Origin: Bacillota bacterium
GTDB taxonomy: Bacteria > Bacillota > Bacilli > Lactobacillales > Enterococcaceae
Direction of reading: 5' to 3'
DNA: 5,205 nucleotides
NCBI GenBank assembly: GCA_023389005.1
Contig: JAEWFE010000301.1
Span: 1 to 5,205, forward strand
The translations under genes were made by a program, and so were the position numbers. This document shows positions 1 through 4,823 of this stretch, piece after piece; positions within the stretch are counted from its first letter, which is position 1; each line of letters opens with the position of its first letter. The notes below the pieces were generated by a model. That model was not told the origin of the DNA and searched no databases. It worked only from the letters and a program-made list of their open reading frames with translations.

Positions 1-155
1 GCTTCTGATTGTTTAGATTTCAAGTCGTTAATTTCACTGTTTTTCTGTTCAATTTGAGAATCGTAATTGTCTGCAAAGGTAGCAATTGGTGCCACTAAAG
101 TCCCTGCTAAGACTGTAGATACGATTACGACTGAAGATAAACGTTTCTTCACCAT
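1..155 (-). CDS. sagA: SagA/PcsB-like secreted peptidoglycan hydrolase, N-terminal fragment (3' end outside window)
   Basis: Only the first 51 codons are present; the gene runs off the low-coordinate edge. The visible protein starts with a classic Sec signal peptide: basic KKR near the N-terminus, a hydrophobic stretch at about residues 6-25, and a likely signal peptidase I site after T-F-A (residues 26-28). The mature part begins DNYDSQIEQKNSEINDLKSK, a Q/K/E-rich heptad pattern that looks like the start of a long coiled coil. In enterococcal SagA and streptococcal PcsB such a coiled coil precedes a C-terminal hydrolase domain (NlpC/P60 or CHAP), which lies outside this window. Position directly after mreC-mreD supports the call, since sagA in Enterococcus faecium and pcsB in streptococci occupy this place. 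The family cleaves peptidoglycan crosslinks or stems for daughter-cell separation. Start is either ATG at 155 or GTG at 152; the ribosome-binding site fits GTG slightly better. The hydrolase class is inferred, not seen. Confidence 0.8.
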   Translation of the reverse strand, partial: MVKKRLSSVVIVSTVLAGTLVAPIATFADNYDSQIEQKNSEINDLKSKQSE

Positions 156-160
156 AAATT

Positions 161-165
161 CCTCC
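161..165 (-). promoter_or_regulatory. Ribosome-binding site of the sagA-like gene; bears on start choice
   Basis: The minus strand reads GGAGG here. It lies 5 nt before the ATG at 155 and 8 nt before the adjacent in-frame GTG at 152. The 8-nt spacing is closer to the Gram-positive optimum. A GTG start would also give a protein beginning M-K-K, as secreted homologues of this family usually do. The two choices differ by one residue. Confidence 0.7.
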
Positions 166-169
166 AATT

Positions 170-190
170 AAGTGTGTGTATTTAACACTT
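170..190 (-). other. Small hairpin next to the ribosome-binding site in the sagA-like leader
   Basis: AAGTGT (190-185) can pair with ACACTT (175-170) to give a 6-bp stem with a 9-nt loop, ending 4 nt before the GGAGG. Its stability is modest, so a regulatory role is only a possibility. Confidence 0.4.
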
Positions 191-192
191 GT

Positions 193-214
193 GACCTTTT
201 CTAAGTCTAAGGTC
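193..214 (-). other. Stem-loop in the sagA-like 5' leader
   Basis: GACCTT (214-209) pairs perfectly with AAGGTC (198-193) around a 10-nt loop. With the hairpin at 170-190, it gives the roughly 100-nt leader two consecutive stem-loops. There is no downstream T-run, so it is not a terminator. It may affect mRNA stability, but no function can be shown from sequence alone. Confidence 0.45.
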
Positions 215-259
215 CTATTTCTGACAATTGCTATTCTAACACAGTGAGATGTCATTCCT

Positions 260-288
260 ATAATAGTAATGTTACAAATATATTTCAA
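260..288 (-). promoter_or_regulatory. Promoter of the sagA-like gene with overlapping WalR (VicR/YycF) box
   Basis: On the minus strand a -35 element TTGAAA (288-283) is separated by exactly 17 nt from a -10 element TATTAT (265-260); each differs from consensus by one base. The predicted transcription start is near 253, giving a leader of about 100 nt. The motif TGTAAC-N5-TATTAT (276-260) matches the WalR box TGT(A/T)A(A/T/C)-N5-TGT(A/T)A(A/T/C) at 11 of 12 defined positions, and its second half-site is the -10 element. WalR is known to control peptidoglycan hydrolases in Firmicutes, including pcsB in pneumococcus. The promoter is well supported; WalR control is inferred. Confidence 0.7.
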
Positions 289-299
289 ATACGATAAAT

Positions 300-334
300 A
301 AAAAAAAGAGACTTCTTACTTAAAAAGCCTCTTT
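300..334 (-). terminator. Rho-independent terminator of the mreC-mreD operon
   Basis: On the minus strand AAAGAGGCTT (334-325) pairs with AAGTCTCTTT (314-305), a 10-bp stem including one G-T pair, followed by a T-run through 300. The ascending arm and loop contain the last codons and the stop codon of mreD, so the terminator starts inside the gene. It separates mreCD transcription from the independently promoted sagA-like gene. Confidence 0.85.
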
Positions 335-816
335 AATGGAATTAGTGTAATTGCAAACAAGATAATATTGACTAACAAGGTCGGCGCAAGATAACGCGAA
401 ATAAAGAATACCGAGGTCGTCGTGCTTAATTTAAAAAGGATTTGAGTTACTAATAATATCACTTCATAACCTGTCACAAAAATAACCAAGGCAAAAAACA
501 TTGTGTATAAATTTTGATAGATAACACCATGAAAGACGTATAACAGCCATACCATAACTGTCAAGCAAACCGTATAAATACCAATAATTCCAAGATAGTA
601 ACAATCATAAAATAAACCTAGGACAAAACTCAGCGCGATTGTTGGCATTTTTGGTAAGGAATAAGCAGCCCACAAAAAGACAATCAAGACTAAATGAACA
701 TTCCAAATATAGTGAAAGTTTGATAAGTTTGATAAAAAGGCGGTTAAATGCGTGTCCACCAACATCAATAAAAATAAGACCGGGGCTAAATAAAGCGGAA
801 ATTCTCTTTCTTTCAT
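316..816 (-). CDS. mreD: Rod shape-determining protein MreD, membrane subunit of the MreCD complex
   Basis: This is a 166-residue, very hydrophobic protein with about six membrane segments (roughly residues 7-25, 36-53, 57-71, 74-96, 103-127 and 145-162) and short loops, as usual for Gram-positive MreD (about 160-175 aa). The segment G-L-F-Y-D-C-Y-Y-L-G (67-76) fits the family's conserved Gly/Asp-containing region. MreD sits in the cytoplasmic membrane and partners MreC in directing peripheral or elongation peptidoglycan synthesis with RodA/class B PBP machinery. Ovococci such as enterococci lack MreB, so MreCD act there without the actin-like filament; no mreB is seen here. The ATG at 816 overlaps the TAA of mreC by one base (TAATG), with a G-rich site (GGGGTGGG) just upstream inside mreC, implying translational coupling. 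The basic C-terminus (KRLFK) overlaps the operon terminator. Confidence 0.93.
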   Translation of the reverse strand: MKEREFPLYLAPVLFLLMLVDTHLTAFLSNLSNFHYIWNVHLVLIVFLWAAYSLPKMPTIALSFVLGLFYDCYYLGIIGIYTVCLTVMVWLLYVFHGVIYQNLYTMFFALVIFVTGYEVILLVTQILFKLSTTTSVFFISRYLAPTLLVNIILFAITLIPLKRLFK

Positions 817-1676
817 TATTCACCCACCCCTGCGGAACGTTTTACAATAGTTACCACACGTAAATCGGTACTTTCAGCCATTGGTTTGACATAAACTTTC
901 TTGGCTAGACCATAAGAATCGGTCACAGCTTTTTGCACTTTACCTACCATCAAATCAGCTGGTGAATTGCCACCAAGACCAGAAGTTTGCACGACATCGC
1001 CTGCTTTGATATTGGCATTCCCGGTCAAATCTTCTACAATCAGCAAATTTTGCTTTTGATCATAATCTTTCAAAATACCAAAAACTTCGCCATCAGAAGA
1101 AGAGATACGGACTGGGAAATGATTGCTTGATTCATTTTCAGAAGTCAATAGTTCCACTTTAGAAGTATGCGCATTGACCTCTAGCACGCGTCCGATCAAG
1201 CCTTTTTTCGCCATCACTGCCATATTAACCTCAATACCAGCACTCGCACCTTTATCAATCACCAAAACATCTTGCCAAGTATCTGGAGAACGGCTAATCA
1301 CGTTGGCTACTTGGGTTTCATAGCTTGTCAATGTCTCACTTAAGCCAAGTTCTTCTTTCAACTGCGCAATTTCACGTTCTTGATTCGTATTTTTTTGAAC
1401 CAAATTGTCATATTGGTCGATTTTTGATTTTAATTGTTGATTTTCTTCATACGTATTCATCAAATCGCTAATATTTTCAGTGGTTTGGTGTAAAAATCTA
1501 AAAGGTGCAGTCAGAACTTTATCGACTAAACCAATTGTATCATTGACCGTAGACTGTAAGATGTTGGTTTTAGTCTGCGTATTTCTTTTCGCAATCGTCA
1601 TACTCAAGACTGCCACAACCACAATGACAATAATCAAAGCGATAATAATATTTTTATTCGAATTATATTTTTTCAC
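816..1676 (-). CDS. mreC: Rod shape-determining protein MreC
   Basis: The 286-residue bitopic membrane protein has a short basic cytoplasmic tail (1-8), one transmembrane helix (about 9-29) and an extracellular linker. A coiled coil follows at about 68-112, rich in N/Q/E/K heptads and used for dimerisation. The C-terminal double beta-barrel domain (about 120-280) includes V-I-D-K-G-A-S-A-G-I (138-148) and G-D-V-V-Q-T-S-G-L-G-G (226-236), typical of MreC. It scaffolds the cell-wall elongation complex outside the membrane and interacts with MreD and penicillin-binding proteins. The start is GTG at 1676, preceded 5 nt upstream by AGAGGTG; no in-frame ATG near that site replaces it. Length and domain order match the family, with no sign of truncation. 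It is the first gene of the mreCD operon, behind its own predicted promoter and about 270 bp from thiN. Confidence 0.95.
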   Translation of the reverse strand: MKKYNSNKNIIIALIIVIVVVAVLSMTIAKRNTQTKTNILQSTVNDTIGLVDKVLTAPFRFLHQTTENISDLMNTYEENQQLKSKIDQYDNLVQKNTNQEREIAQLKEELGLSETLTSYETQVANVISRSPDTWQDVLVIDKGASAGIEVNMAVMAKKGLIGRVLEVNAHTSKVELLTSENESSNHFPVRISSSDGEVFGILKDYDQKQNLLIVEDLTGNANIKAGDVVQTSGLGGNSPADLMVGKVQKAVTDSYGLAKKVYVKPMAESTDLRVVTIVKRSAGVGE

Positions 1677-1681
1677 AAAGG

Positions 1682-1688
1682 CACCTCT
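1682..1688 (-). promoter_or_regulatory. Ribosome-binding site supporting the GTG start of mreC
   Basis: The minus strand reads AGAGGTG, a near-perfect anti-16S match, 5 nt upstream of the GTG at 1676. This fixes the non-ATG start of mreC. Confidence 0.75.
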
Positions 1689-1710
1689 AGCTTATAAACT
1701 AACAAATACG

Positions 1711-1739
1711 ATTGTACCACTATTTTTGTCTAAAAAAAA
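1711..1739 (-). promoter_or_regulatory. Probable extended -10 promoter of mreCD
   Basis: The minus strand carries TGGTACAAT (1719-1711), a TGn-extended -10 whose hexamer TACAAT differs from consensus by one base. The expected -35 region, 17 nt upstream, is only an oligo-T run (TTTTTT at 1739-1734), which is weak but tolerated by extended -10 promoters. The predicted start is near 1704, leaving a leader of roughly 28 nt before GTG. Confidence is moderate because there is no good -35. Confidence 0.5.
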
Positions 1740-1779
1740 GCATCCTACACACTCTTAATGGTTTTTTTGCAAATAGTCT

Positions 1780-1896
1780 GCATTCAGCGAGTAGCTCCTT
1801 GTCATAAAGTTGCTTGGCTGAGAAGTCTTAACCTTATGGACTTTCTCGCCAATCCGAAAGCCTTATCTAACTGGAGCTAAACGACTCGCTTCATGC
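1780..1896. repeat. 117-bp imperfect inverted repeat of unknown identity between thiN and mreC
   Basis: The arms pair over most of their length. GCAT (1780-1783) pairs with ATGC (1893-1896), and AGCGAGT (1786-1792) with ACTCGCT (1884-1890). AGCTCC (1793-1798) pairs with GGAGCT (1873-1878), ATAA (1804-1807) with TTAT (1863-1866), and GCTTGGC (1812-1818) with GCC plus AAGC (1848-1850, 1858-1861). GAGAA and GTC (1820-1827) pair with GAC and TTCTC (1839-1847). That is about 36 pairs with a short apical loop. It contains no ORF of note and no T-run directly at either end. It could be a non-autonomous miniature element or REP-like repeat, or the gene of a structured RNA. I see no clear target-site duplication and do not recognise the family. 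Confidence 0.65.
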
Positions 1897-1904
1897 TTGT
1901 ATAC

Positions 1905-1940
1905 AAAAAGGAAGACGCAACCATTCGCCTCTTCCTTTTT
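1905..1940 (-). terminator. Rho-independent terminator of rsgA-rpe-thiN
   Basis: AAAAAGGAAGA (1940-1930) pairs perfectly with TCTTCCTTTTT (1915-1905), an 11-bp stem extended by GC pairs past one G-G mismatch. The minus-strand descending arm ends in T5. It begins 5 nt after the thiN stop codon. The A5/T5 symmetry means it could also stop transcription on the plus strand. Confidence 0.88.
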
Positions 1941-1945
1941 CGGTC

Positions 1946-2593
1946 TTATTTATGATCTTTACTATAAATAACAGCCATCACGCCATCGCTAAAACTAAAT
2001 TCCGCCGTTTTGCCCACGAATTCATTACTTGCATAAGAAATCGGATAGGCAATCTTTTGTTTATTTAAGGTATACTTACTTAAATTGAGCGTTAATTCCT
2101 GCATCGGCGTCATACAAACATAAGCTAAGTAACGCATATTGGCTTTATTTTCAATCGTATAGCTGCCGGGCAAGTAATATTCAATGATATTTTGCGCATC
2201 GACTAACTCAATTTGGCGTGCATATGGGGTAAAGCGTGGTTCAAGGACCATCCAAAAATTGGCCAAGAAGTGATCCAAGCGTCCTCCCGTTAAACCAGCC
2301 AAGCGATATTGAGCATTGGGAAAGTGTTCAATCGCATATAATAAGCCTAACTGCGTGTCCGTATCATCTTTTTCAGCTGGAGATTGTTTCAAAAACTTTG
2401 CCTGTGCTTTGACTTTTTCATATTCTTCTTGACTCAGTGAATCAAAATCACCAATCGCCGCATCGAGTGACTTTCCTTGCTCCAATAGGTAAAGTGCGCC
2501 ACGATCCACGCCGATATAAGCTACGTATTCTTCTTCAAATAAATTTGCCGGCCAACATTTAGGATTAGCCCCGCCAACGATTAATACTTTCAT
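1946..2593 (-). CDS. thiN: Thiamine pyrophosphokinase
   Basis: The 215-residue cytoplasmic enzyme transfers pyrophosphate from ATP to thiamine, making the cofactor thiamine diphosphate directly from salvaged thiamine. Family motifs are in order: G-V-D-R-G-A (28-33), then the metal/nucleotide-binding G-D-F-D-S (48-52), K-D-D-T-D-T-Q (75-81), and the thiamine-site motif G-L-T-G-G-R-L-D-H (100-108). A beta-rich C-terminal thiamine-binding domain follows (about 125-210). Length is normal for the ThiN/TPK family. The ATG at 2593 follows the rpe stop codon with no gap (TAGATG); the nearest Shine-Dalgarno-like stretch is a GAGG about 11 nt upstream inside rpe, so translation probably depends on coupling. 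It is the last gene of the operon, ahead of the terminator at 1940-1905. Thiamine diphosphate is the cofactor of transketolase, which shares xylulose 5-phosphate with the neighbouring Rpe. Confidence 0.95.
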   Translation of the reverse strand: MKVLIVGGANPKCWPANLFEEEYVAYIGVDRGALYLLEQGKSLDAAIGDFDSLSQEEYEKVKAQAKFLKQSPAEKDDTDTQLGLLYAIEHFPNAQYRLAGLTGGRLDHFLANFWMVLEPRFTPYARQIELVDAQNIIEYYLPGSYTIENKANMRYLAYVCMTPMQELTLNLSKYTLNKQKIAYPISYASNEFVGKTAEFSFSDGVMAVIYSKDHK

Positions 2594-3244
2594 CTATTCT
2601 AACGCCTCTTTTAATGCATCGATACTAGCTTTGACATCGGTCGCATTGTAGATATAACTGCCAGCCACAAATACATCGGCCCCAGCTTCTTTACATAATT
2701 TGGCCGTTTCAGGTACAATCCCACCGTCCACTTGAATATCAAAATCTAAGTTATTCGCTGCTCTTAAATGGGCAATTTGACGAATTTTGTCCAGTGTGGA
2801 TTCGATAAAGCTTTGACCACCAAAACCAGGATTTACCGTCATCACAAGCACTTGATCGACCATATCCAATACAGGGACAATCGCTGAGACGCTGGTTCCA
2901 GGATTTAGCACGACTTCTGCTTTCACACCTTTTGCTTTAATCATTTGTAATGCGCGATGAATGTGGTTGGTCGCTTCTACATGCACGCCAATAATATCCG
3001 CACCCGCATTTGCAAATTCCTCGATGTAACGCTCTGGATCAACAATCATTAAATGGACATCCAAAGTCAATTTCGTCACTGGTCGCAATGCCTTGACCAC
3101 ATTCGGACCAAACGTAATATTTGGCACAAACTGACCATCCATCACATCAATATGGATATAATCGGCACCGAACTCCTCAACCATTTTGACGTCTTTTTCT
3201 AAATTTGCAAAATCAGCACTTAAAATTGATGGTGCAATCTTCAT
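2594..3244 (-). CDS. rpe: Ribulose-phosphate 3-epimerase
   Basis: The 216-residue TIM-barrel enzyme of the pentose phosphate pathway interconverts D-ribulose 5-phosphate and D-xylulose 5-phosphate in the cytosol. Signature elements are all present: A-P-S-I-L-S-A-D (4-11), H-I-D-V-M-D-G (31-37), D-V-H-L-M (62-66), the phosphate-binding loop N-P-G-F-G-G-Q (138-144) and Q-V-D-G-G (171-175). The expected metal ligands H31, D33, H64 and D173 are intact, with D33 and D173 as the acid/base pair. Length is typical of the family. The start ATG at 3244 has a strong Shine-Dalgarno (AGGGGG) 8 nt upstream. It lies 27 nt after the rsgA stop and abuts thiN, consistent with one rsgA-rpe-thiN transcript. I see no promoter in the 27-nt gap. 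Confidence 0.97.
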   Translation of the reverse strand: MKIAPSILSADFANLEKDVKMVEEFGADYIHIDVMDGQFVPNITFGPNVVKALRPVTKLTLDVHLMIVDPERYIEEFANAGADIIGVHVEATNHIHRALQMIKAKGVKAEVVLNPGTSVSAIVPVLDMVDQVLVMTVNPGFGGQSFIESTLDKIRQIAHLRAANNLDFDIQVDGGIVPETAKLCKEAGADVFVAGSYIYNATDVKASIDALKEALE

Positions 3245-3271
3245 CTGAAATTCCCCCTATGTTTTGCGTGA

Positions 3272-4153
3272 TTACTTATTTTTCTTCTTTTGATAAGTCG
3301 GACGTTGATTTTTCAATTCTTGTAAGAACAACAAATAATTATCATACCGAATCTGGGCAATTTTTCCCTCGGCTAAAGCTTCTTTCACTGCACAATCTGG
3401 CTCGTGGGTGTGGCTACATTCTCTAAAGCGACACGTATCTTGTAAAACCACAAATTCCGGAAACATCTTTGGCAAATCAGTTACTTCCAAGTCAAAGAAA
3501 TCAATCGAACTAAAGCCTGGAGTATCAGCTACCAATCCTTTAGCAACATCAATTAATTCCACATGACGCGTCGTATGCTTCCCTCGATTTAACGCTTCTG
3601 AGATTTCCCCAGTTTCTAAAGCAAGGCCAGGCACTAATTTGTTTAATAAAGTCGACTTGCCGGCTCCTGATTGCCCAGCTAATACCGTCAAACGATTTTT
3701 CAGCAAAGCCTTCACTTGATTCAAGCCATCTTCATCACCGATAATCACCCGATAACCCGCTAAATGATAAGTCACTTTAATTTCTTCAAGCAAAGTCGTT
3801 TCTACAAGTAAATCTACCTTACTTAAATAAATCACCGGCTCAATTTGCTTTTGTTCTAAACTCACCAAAAAACGGTCAAGCAAATGATAGGAAAAATCTG
3901 GTTCGACTAGACTCGCCACCACGATAACTTGATCGACATTAGCCACAGGCGGACGAACAAGCTCATTTTTACGCGGAAAAATTTCGAGTAAGTAGCCATC
4001 TGTTAGACTCGTACTTTCAAATTCAACAAAATCACCCACTAATGGTTTGACTTTGCGTTTTCTAAAATTACCTCGTGCGCGTGTTTGGTATAAGTTTCCT
4101 TCATGTTGAATGTAATAAAATCCACTTAATGCCTTCTTTAGTTGTCCTTGCAA
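3272..4153 (-). CDS. rsgA: Small ribosomal subunit biogenesis GTPase RsgA (YloQ/CpgA)
   Basis: The 293-residue circularly permuted GTPase helps the 30S subunit mature and checks the decoding centre. An N-terminal OB-fold RNA-binding domain (about 1-70) is followed by the permuted G domain: G4 as S-K-V-D (111-114), the P-loop G-Q-S-G-A-G-K-S (160-167), the G2/switch I region G-K-H-T-T-R-H (191-197) and G3 D-T-P-G-F (210-214). A C-terminal zinc knuckle has C241, C246, H248 and C254 in a CX4CXHX5C layout. The lysine-rich tail ends KKKNK. All key residues are intact. The start is TTG at 4153, the only plausible start that keeps the conserved K-A-L-S-G-F-Y-Y at residues 7-14 near the N-terminus; a GAGGGGG site lies 10 nt upstream. 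It is the first gene of rsgA-rpe-thiN. In many Firmicutes this trio follows the PrpC phosphatase and PrkC kinase genes, but here a tRNA cluster precedes it. Confidence 0.96.
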   Translation of the reverse strand: MQGQLKKALSGFYYIQHEGNLYQTRARGNFRKRKVKPLVGDFVEFESTSLTDGYLLEIFPRKNELVRPPVANVDQVIVVASLVEPDFSYHLLDRFLVSLEQKQIEPVIYLSKVDLLVETTLLEEIKVTYHLAGYRVIIGDEDGLNQVKALLKNRLTVLAGQSGAGKSTLLNKLVPGLALETGEISEALNRGKHTTRHVELIDVAKGLVADTPGFSSIDFFDLEVTDLPKMFPEFVVLQDTCRFRECSHTHEPDCAVKEALAEGKIAQIRYDNYLLFLQELKNQRPTYQKKKNK

Positions 4154-4163
4154 AAAATGAAAA

Positions 4164-4170
4164 CCCCCTC
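4164..4170 (-). promoter_or_regulatory. Ribosome-binding site for the TTG start of rsgA
   Basis: GAGGGGG on the minus strand lies 10 nt before the TTG at 4153. The spacing is slightly long, and a T6 tract runs into the start codon. There is no in-frame ATG or GTG close to this site, so the TTG is accepted. Confidence 0.65.
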
Positions 4171-4176
4171 ATTTCA

Positions 4177-4196
4177 ATTATAAGTACATTTTACCA
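4177..4196 (-). promoter_or_regulatory. Probable promoter of rsgA-rpe-thiN
   Basis: Two -10 candidates lie here on the minus strand: TGGTAAAAT (4196-4188), an extended -10 of the same TGG-TAnAAT form as before mreC, and a perfect TATAAT (4182-4177). Neither has a convincing -35. Start points would be near 4181 or 4170. The second would leave the ribosome-binding site at the very 5' end, so the upstream one is somewhat more likely. The terminator after the tRNAs makes an independent promoter necessary. Confidence 0.55.
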
Positions 4197-4218
4197 AAAA
4201 TTAGACGGGTTTACTACT

Positions 4219-4262
4219 CTCATTTTTTATCGGCCACTGCGCCCAATCATAAAAAAATGAGA
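4219..4262 (-). repeat. Inverted repeat overlapping the tRNA-operon terminator
   Basis: TCTCATTTTTTTAT (4262-4249) can pair with ATAAAAAATGAGA (4231-4219), apart from one extra T, across an 18-nt loop that could form GGC/GCC pairs. It uses the TCTC of the terminator's descending arm and its T-run, so the two hairpins cannot both form fully. It may be a backup or plus-strand terminator, or an antiterminator-like competitor; the sequence alone does not decide. Confidence 0.5.
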
Positions 4263-4299
4263 TTTTGATTTACCTATTTTCTAGGCTTATCAAAATCTC
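4250..4299 (-). terminator. Rho-independent terminator of the rRNA-tRNA operon
   Basis: On the minus strand GAGATTTTGAT (4299-4289) pairs perfectly with ATCAAAATCTC (4269-4259). The 19-nt loop holds a further CCTA/TAGG pairing. An A and a T7 run (4258-4251) follow. It lies about 76 nt after the last tRNA and is the strongest terminator of the window. Confidence 0.92.
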
Positions 4300-4300
4300 T

Positions 4301-4375
4301 ATGACATTGCGAATCATTCACTCTATTTATTTCAGGATTATGTTCTGAATTTCACAAATTAACAAAAAAAATAAA
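4301..4375 (-). other. Spacer between tRNA-Pro and the operon terminator
   Basis: No gene is seen. A minus-strand T8 run (4371-4364) starts 5 nt after tRNA-Pro, so the folded tRNA plus the T-run could act as a first, partial termination or 3'-trimming point. A weak stem TTCAG/CTGAA (4349-4331) follows. The spacer would be part of the tRNA precursor's 3' trailer. Confidence 0.4.
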
Positions 4376-4449
4376 TCGGGAAGACAGGATTCGAACCTGC
4401 GACCCCTTGGTCCCAAACCAAGTGCTCTACCAAGCTGAGCTACTTCCCG
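4376..4449 (-). tRNA. tRNA-Pro (anticodon TGG)
   Basis: A 74-nt cloverleaf: acceptor CGGGAAG pairs with CTTCCCG, discriminator A. The anticodon stem CTTGG/CCAAG encloses loop TTTGGGA, giving anticodon TGG. The T-arm has GGTTCGAATCC. CCA is not encoded (TTT follows). It is the last tRNA of the cluster, separated by 35 nt from tRNA-Arg, a wider gap than elsewhere in the cluster. Confidence 0.97.
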
Positions 4450-4484
4450 AAGTCTTTATATTTCTTTAGGTATTAAAAAGACTA

Positions 4485-4558
4485 CGCGCCCAAGAGGAGT
4501 CGAACCCCTAACCTTTTGATCCGTAGTCAAACACTCTATCCAATTGAGCTATGGGCGC
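4485..4558 (-). tRNA. tRNA-Arg (anticodon ACG)
   Basis: A 74-nt cloverleaf: acceptor GCGCCCA/TGGGCGC, discriminator G. The anticodon stem TTTGA/TCAAA encloses CTACGGA, anticodon ACG, expected to be deaminated to ICG by the tRNA adenosine deaminase so that it reads CGU, CGC and CGA. No CCA is encoded. Confidence 0.97.
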
Positions 4559-4569
4559 ATTACTAAGAA

Positions 4570-4655
4570 TGCCGAGGACCGGAATCGAACCGGTACGGTG
4601 ATCACTCACCGCAGGATTTTAAGTCCTGTGCGTCTGCCAGTTCCGCCACCCCGGC
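4570..4655 (-). tRNA. tRNA-Leu (anticodon TAA)
   Basis: An 86-nt class II tRNA with acceptor GCCGGGG/CCTCGGC (one G-T pair) and discriminator A. The anticodon stem CAGGA/TCCTG encloses CTTAAAA, anticodon TAA. The long variable arm CGGTGAGTGATCACCG is characteristic of leucine tRNAs. No CCA is encoded. Confidence 0.97.
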
Positions 4656-4665
4656 ATAATAGTAA

Positions 4666-4737
4666 AGCGGAAAACGGGTTTCGAACCCGCGACCCCCACC
4701 TTGGCAAGGTGGTGCTCTACCACTGAGCTATTTCCGC
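4666..4737 (-). tRNA. tRNA-Gly (anticodon GCC)
   Basis: A 72-nt cloverleaf: acceptor GCGGAAA/TTTCCGC, discriminator T. The anticodon stem CCACC/GGTGG encloses TTGCCAA, anticodon GCC. The T-arm has GGGTTCGAAACCC. No CCA is encoded. Confidence 0.97.
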
Positions 4738-4742
4738 GTAAA

Positions 4743-4815
4743 TGCCGGCTAAAGGACTTGAACCCTCGACCCTCTGATTACAAATCAGATGCTCTACCAA
4801 CTGAGCTAAGCCGGC
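4743..4815 (-). tRNA. tRNA-Thr (anticodon TGT)
   Basis: A 73-nt cloverleaf: acceptor GCCGGCT/AGCCGGC, discriminator A. The anticodon stem TCTGA/TCAGA encloses TTTGTAA, anticodon TGT. It lies 5 nt upstream of tRNA-Gly. No CCA is encoded. Confidence 0.97.
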
Positions 4816-4823
4816 TAAAGTTA

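Noticed and set aside
49..288. 79-residue minus-strand ORF covering the leader and start of the sagA-like gene
   Set aside because: It lies in another frame across the promoter, leader and signal-peptide region, and has no family resemblance or suitable ribosome-binding site. The overlapping frame has a clear signal peptide and GGAGG.
1123..1323. Plus-strand ORF inside mreC, and similar ones opposite mreD (639-863) and rsgA (3205-3426, 4075-4260)
   Set aside because: All are antisense to well-identified genes, lack recognisable motifs and have no good initiation signals.
1480..1758. 92-residue hydrophobic plus-strand ORF at the mreC start and upstream region
   Set aside because: The hydrophobicity reflects the reverse complement of the MreC membrane helix. 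There is no ribosome-binding site evidence, and it lies opposite a clear gene and its promoter.
1732..1770. A8 ... T7 flanked segment as a possible bidirectional terminator upstream of mreC
   Set aside because: The only pairing is A-T tracts with a two-base CC/GG extension; there is no stable GC stem, and it would sit at the mreC -35 region.
1946..2640. Possible TPP riboswitch or T-box leader associated with thiN
   Set aside because: thiN abuts rpe with no leader, and no THI-box or T-box sequence is seen upstream of rsgA or within the operon.
4450..4484. T5 run between tRNA-Arg and tRNA-Pro as an internal terminator
   Set aside because: It is only five T residues with no dedicated GC-rich hairpin beyond the tRNA itself, and tRNA-Pro downstream shows no promoter, so read-through is expected.
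4544..4726. 60-residue plus-strand ORF with N-R-T-G-T and R-L-P-V-P-P-P-R strings
   Set aside because: It is a translation antisense to tRNA-Leu and tRNA-Gly; such peptides are a known artefact often misannotated as hypothetical proteins.
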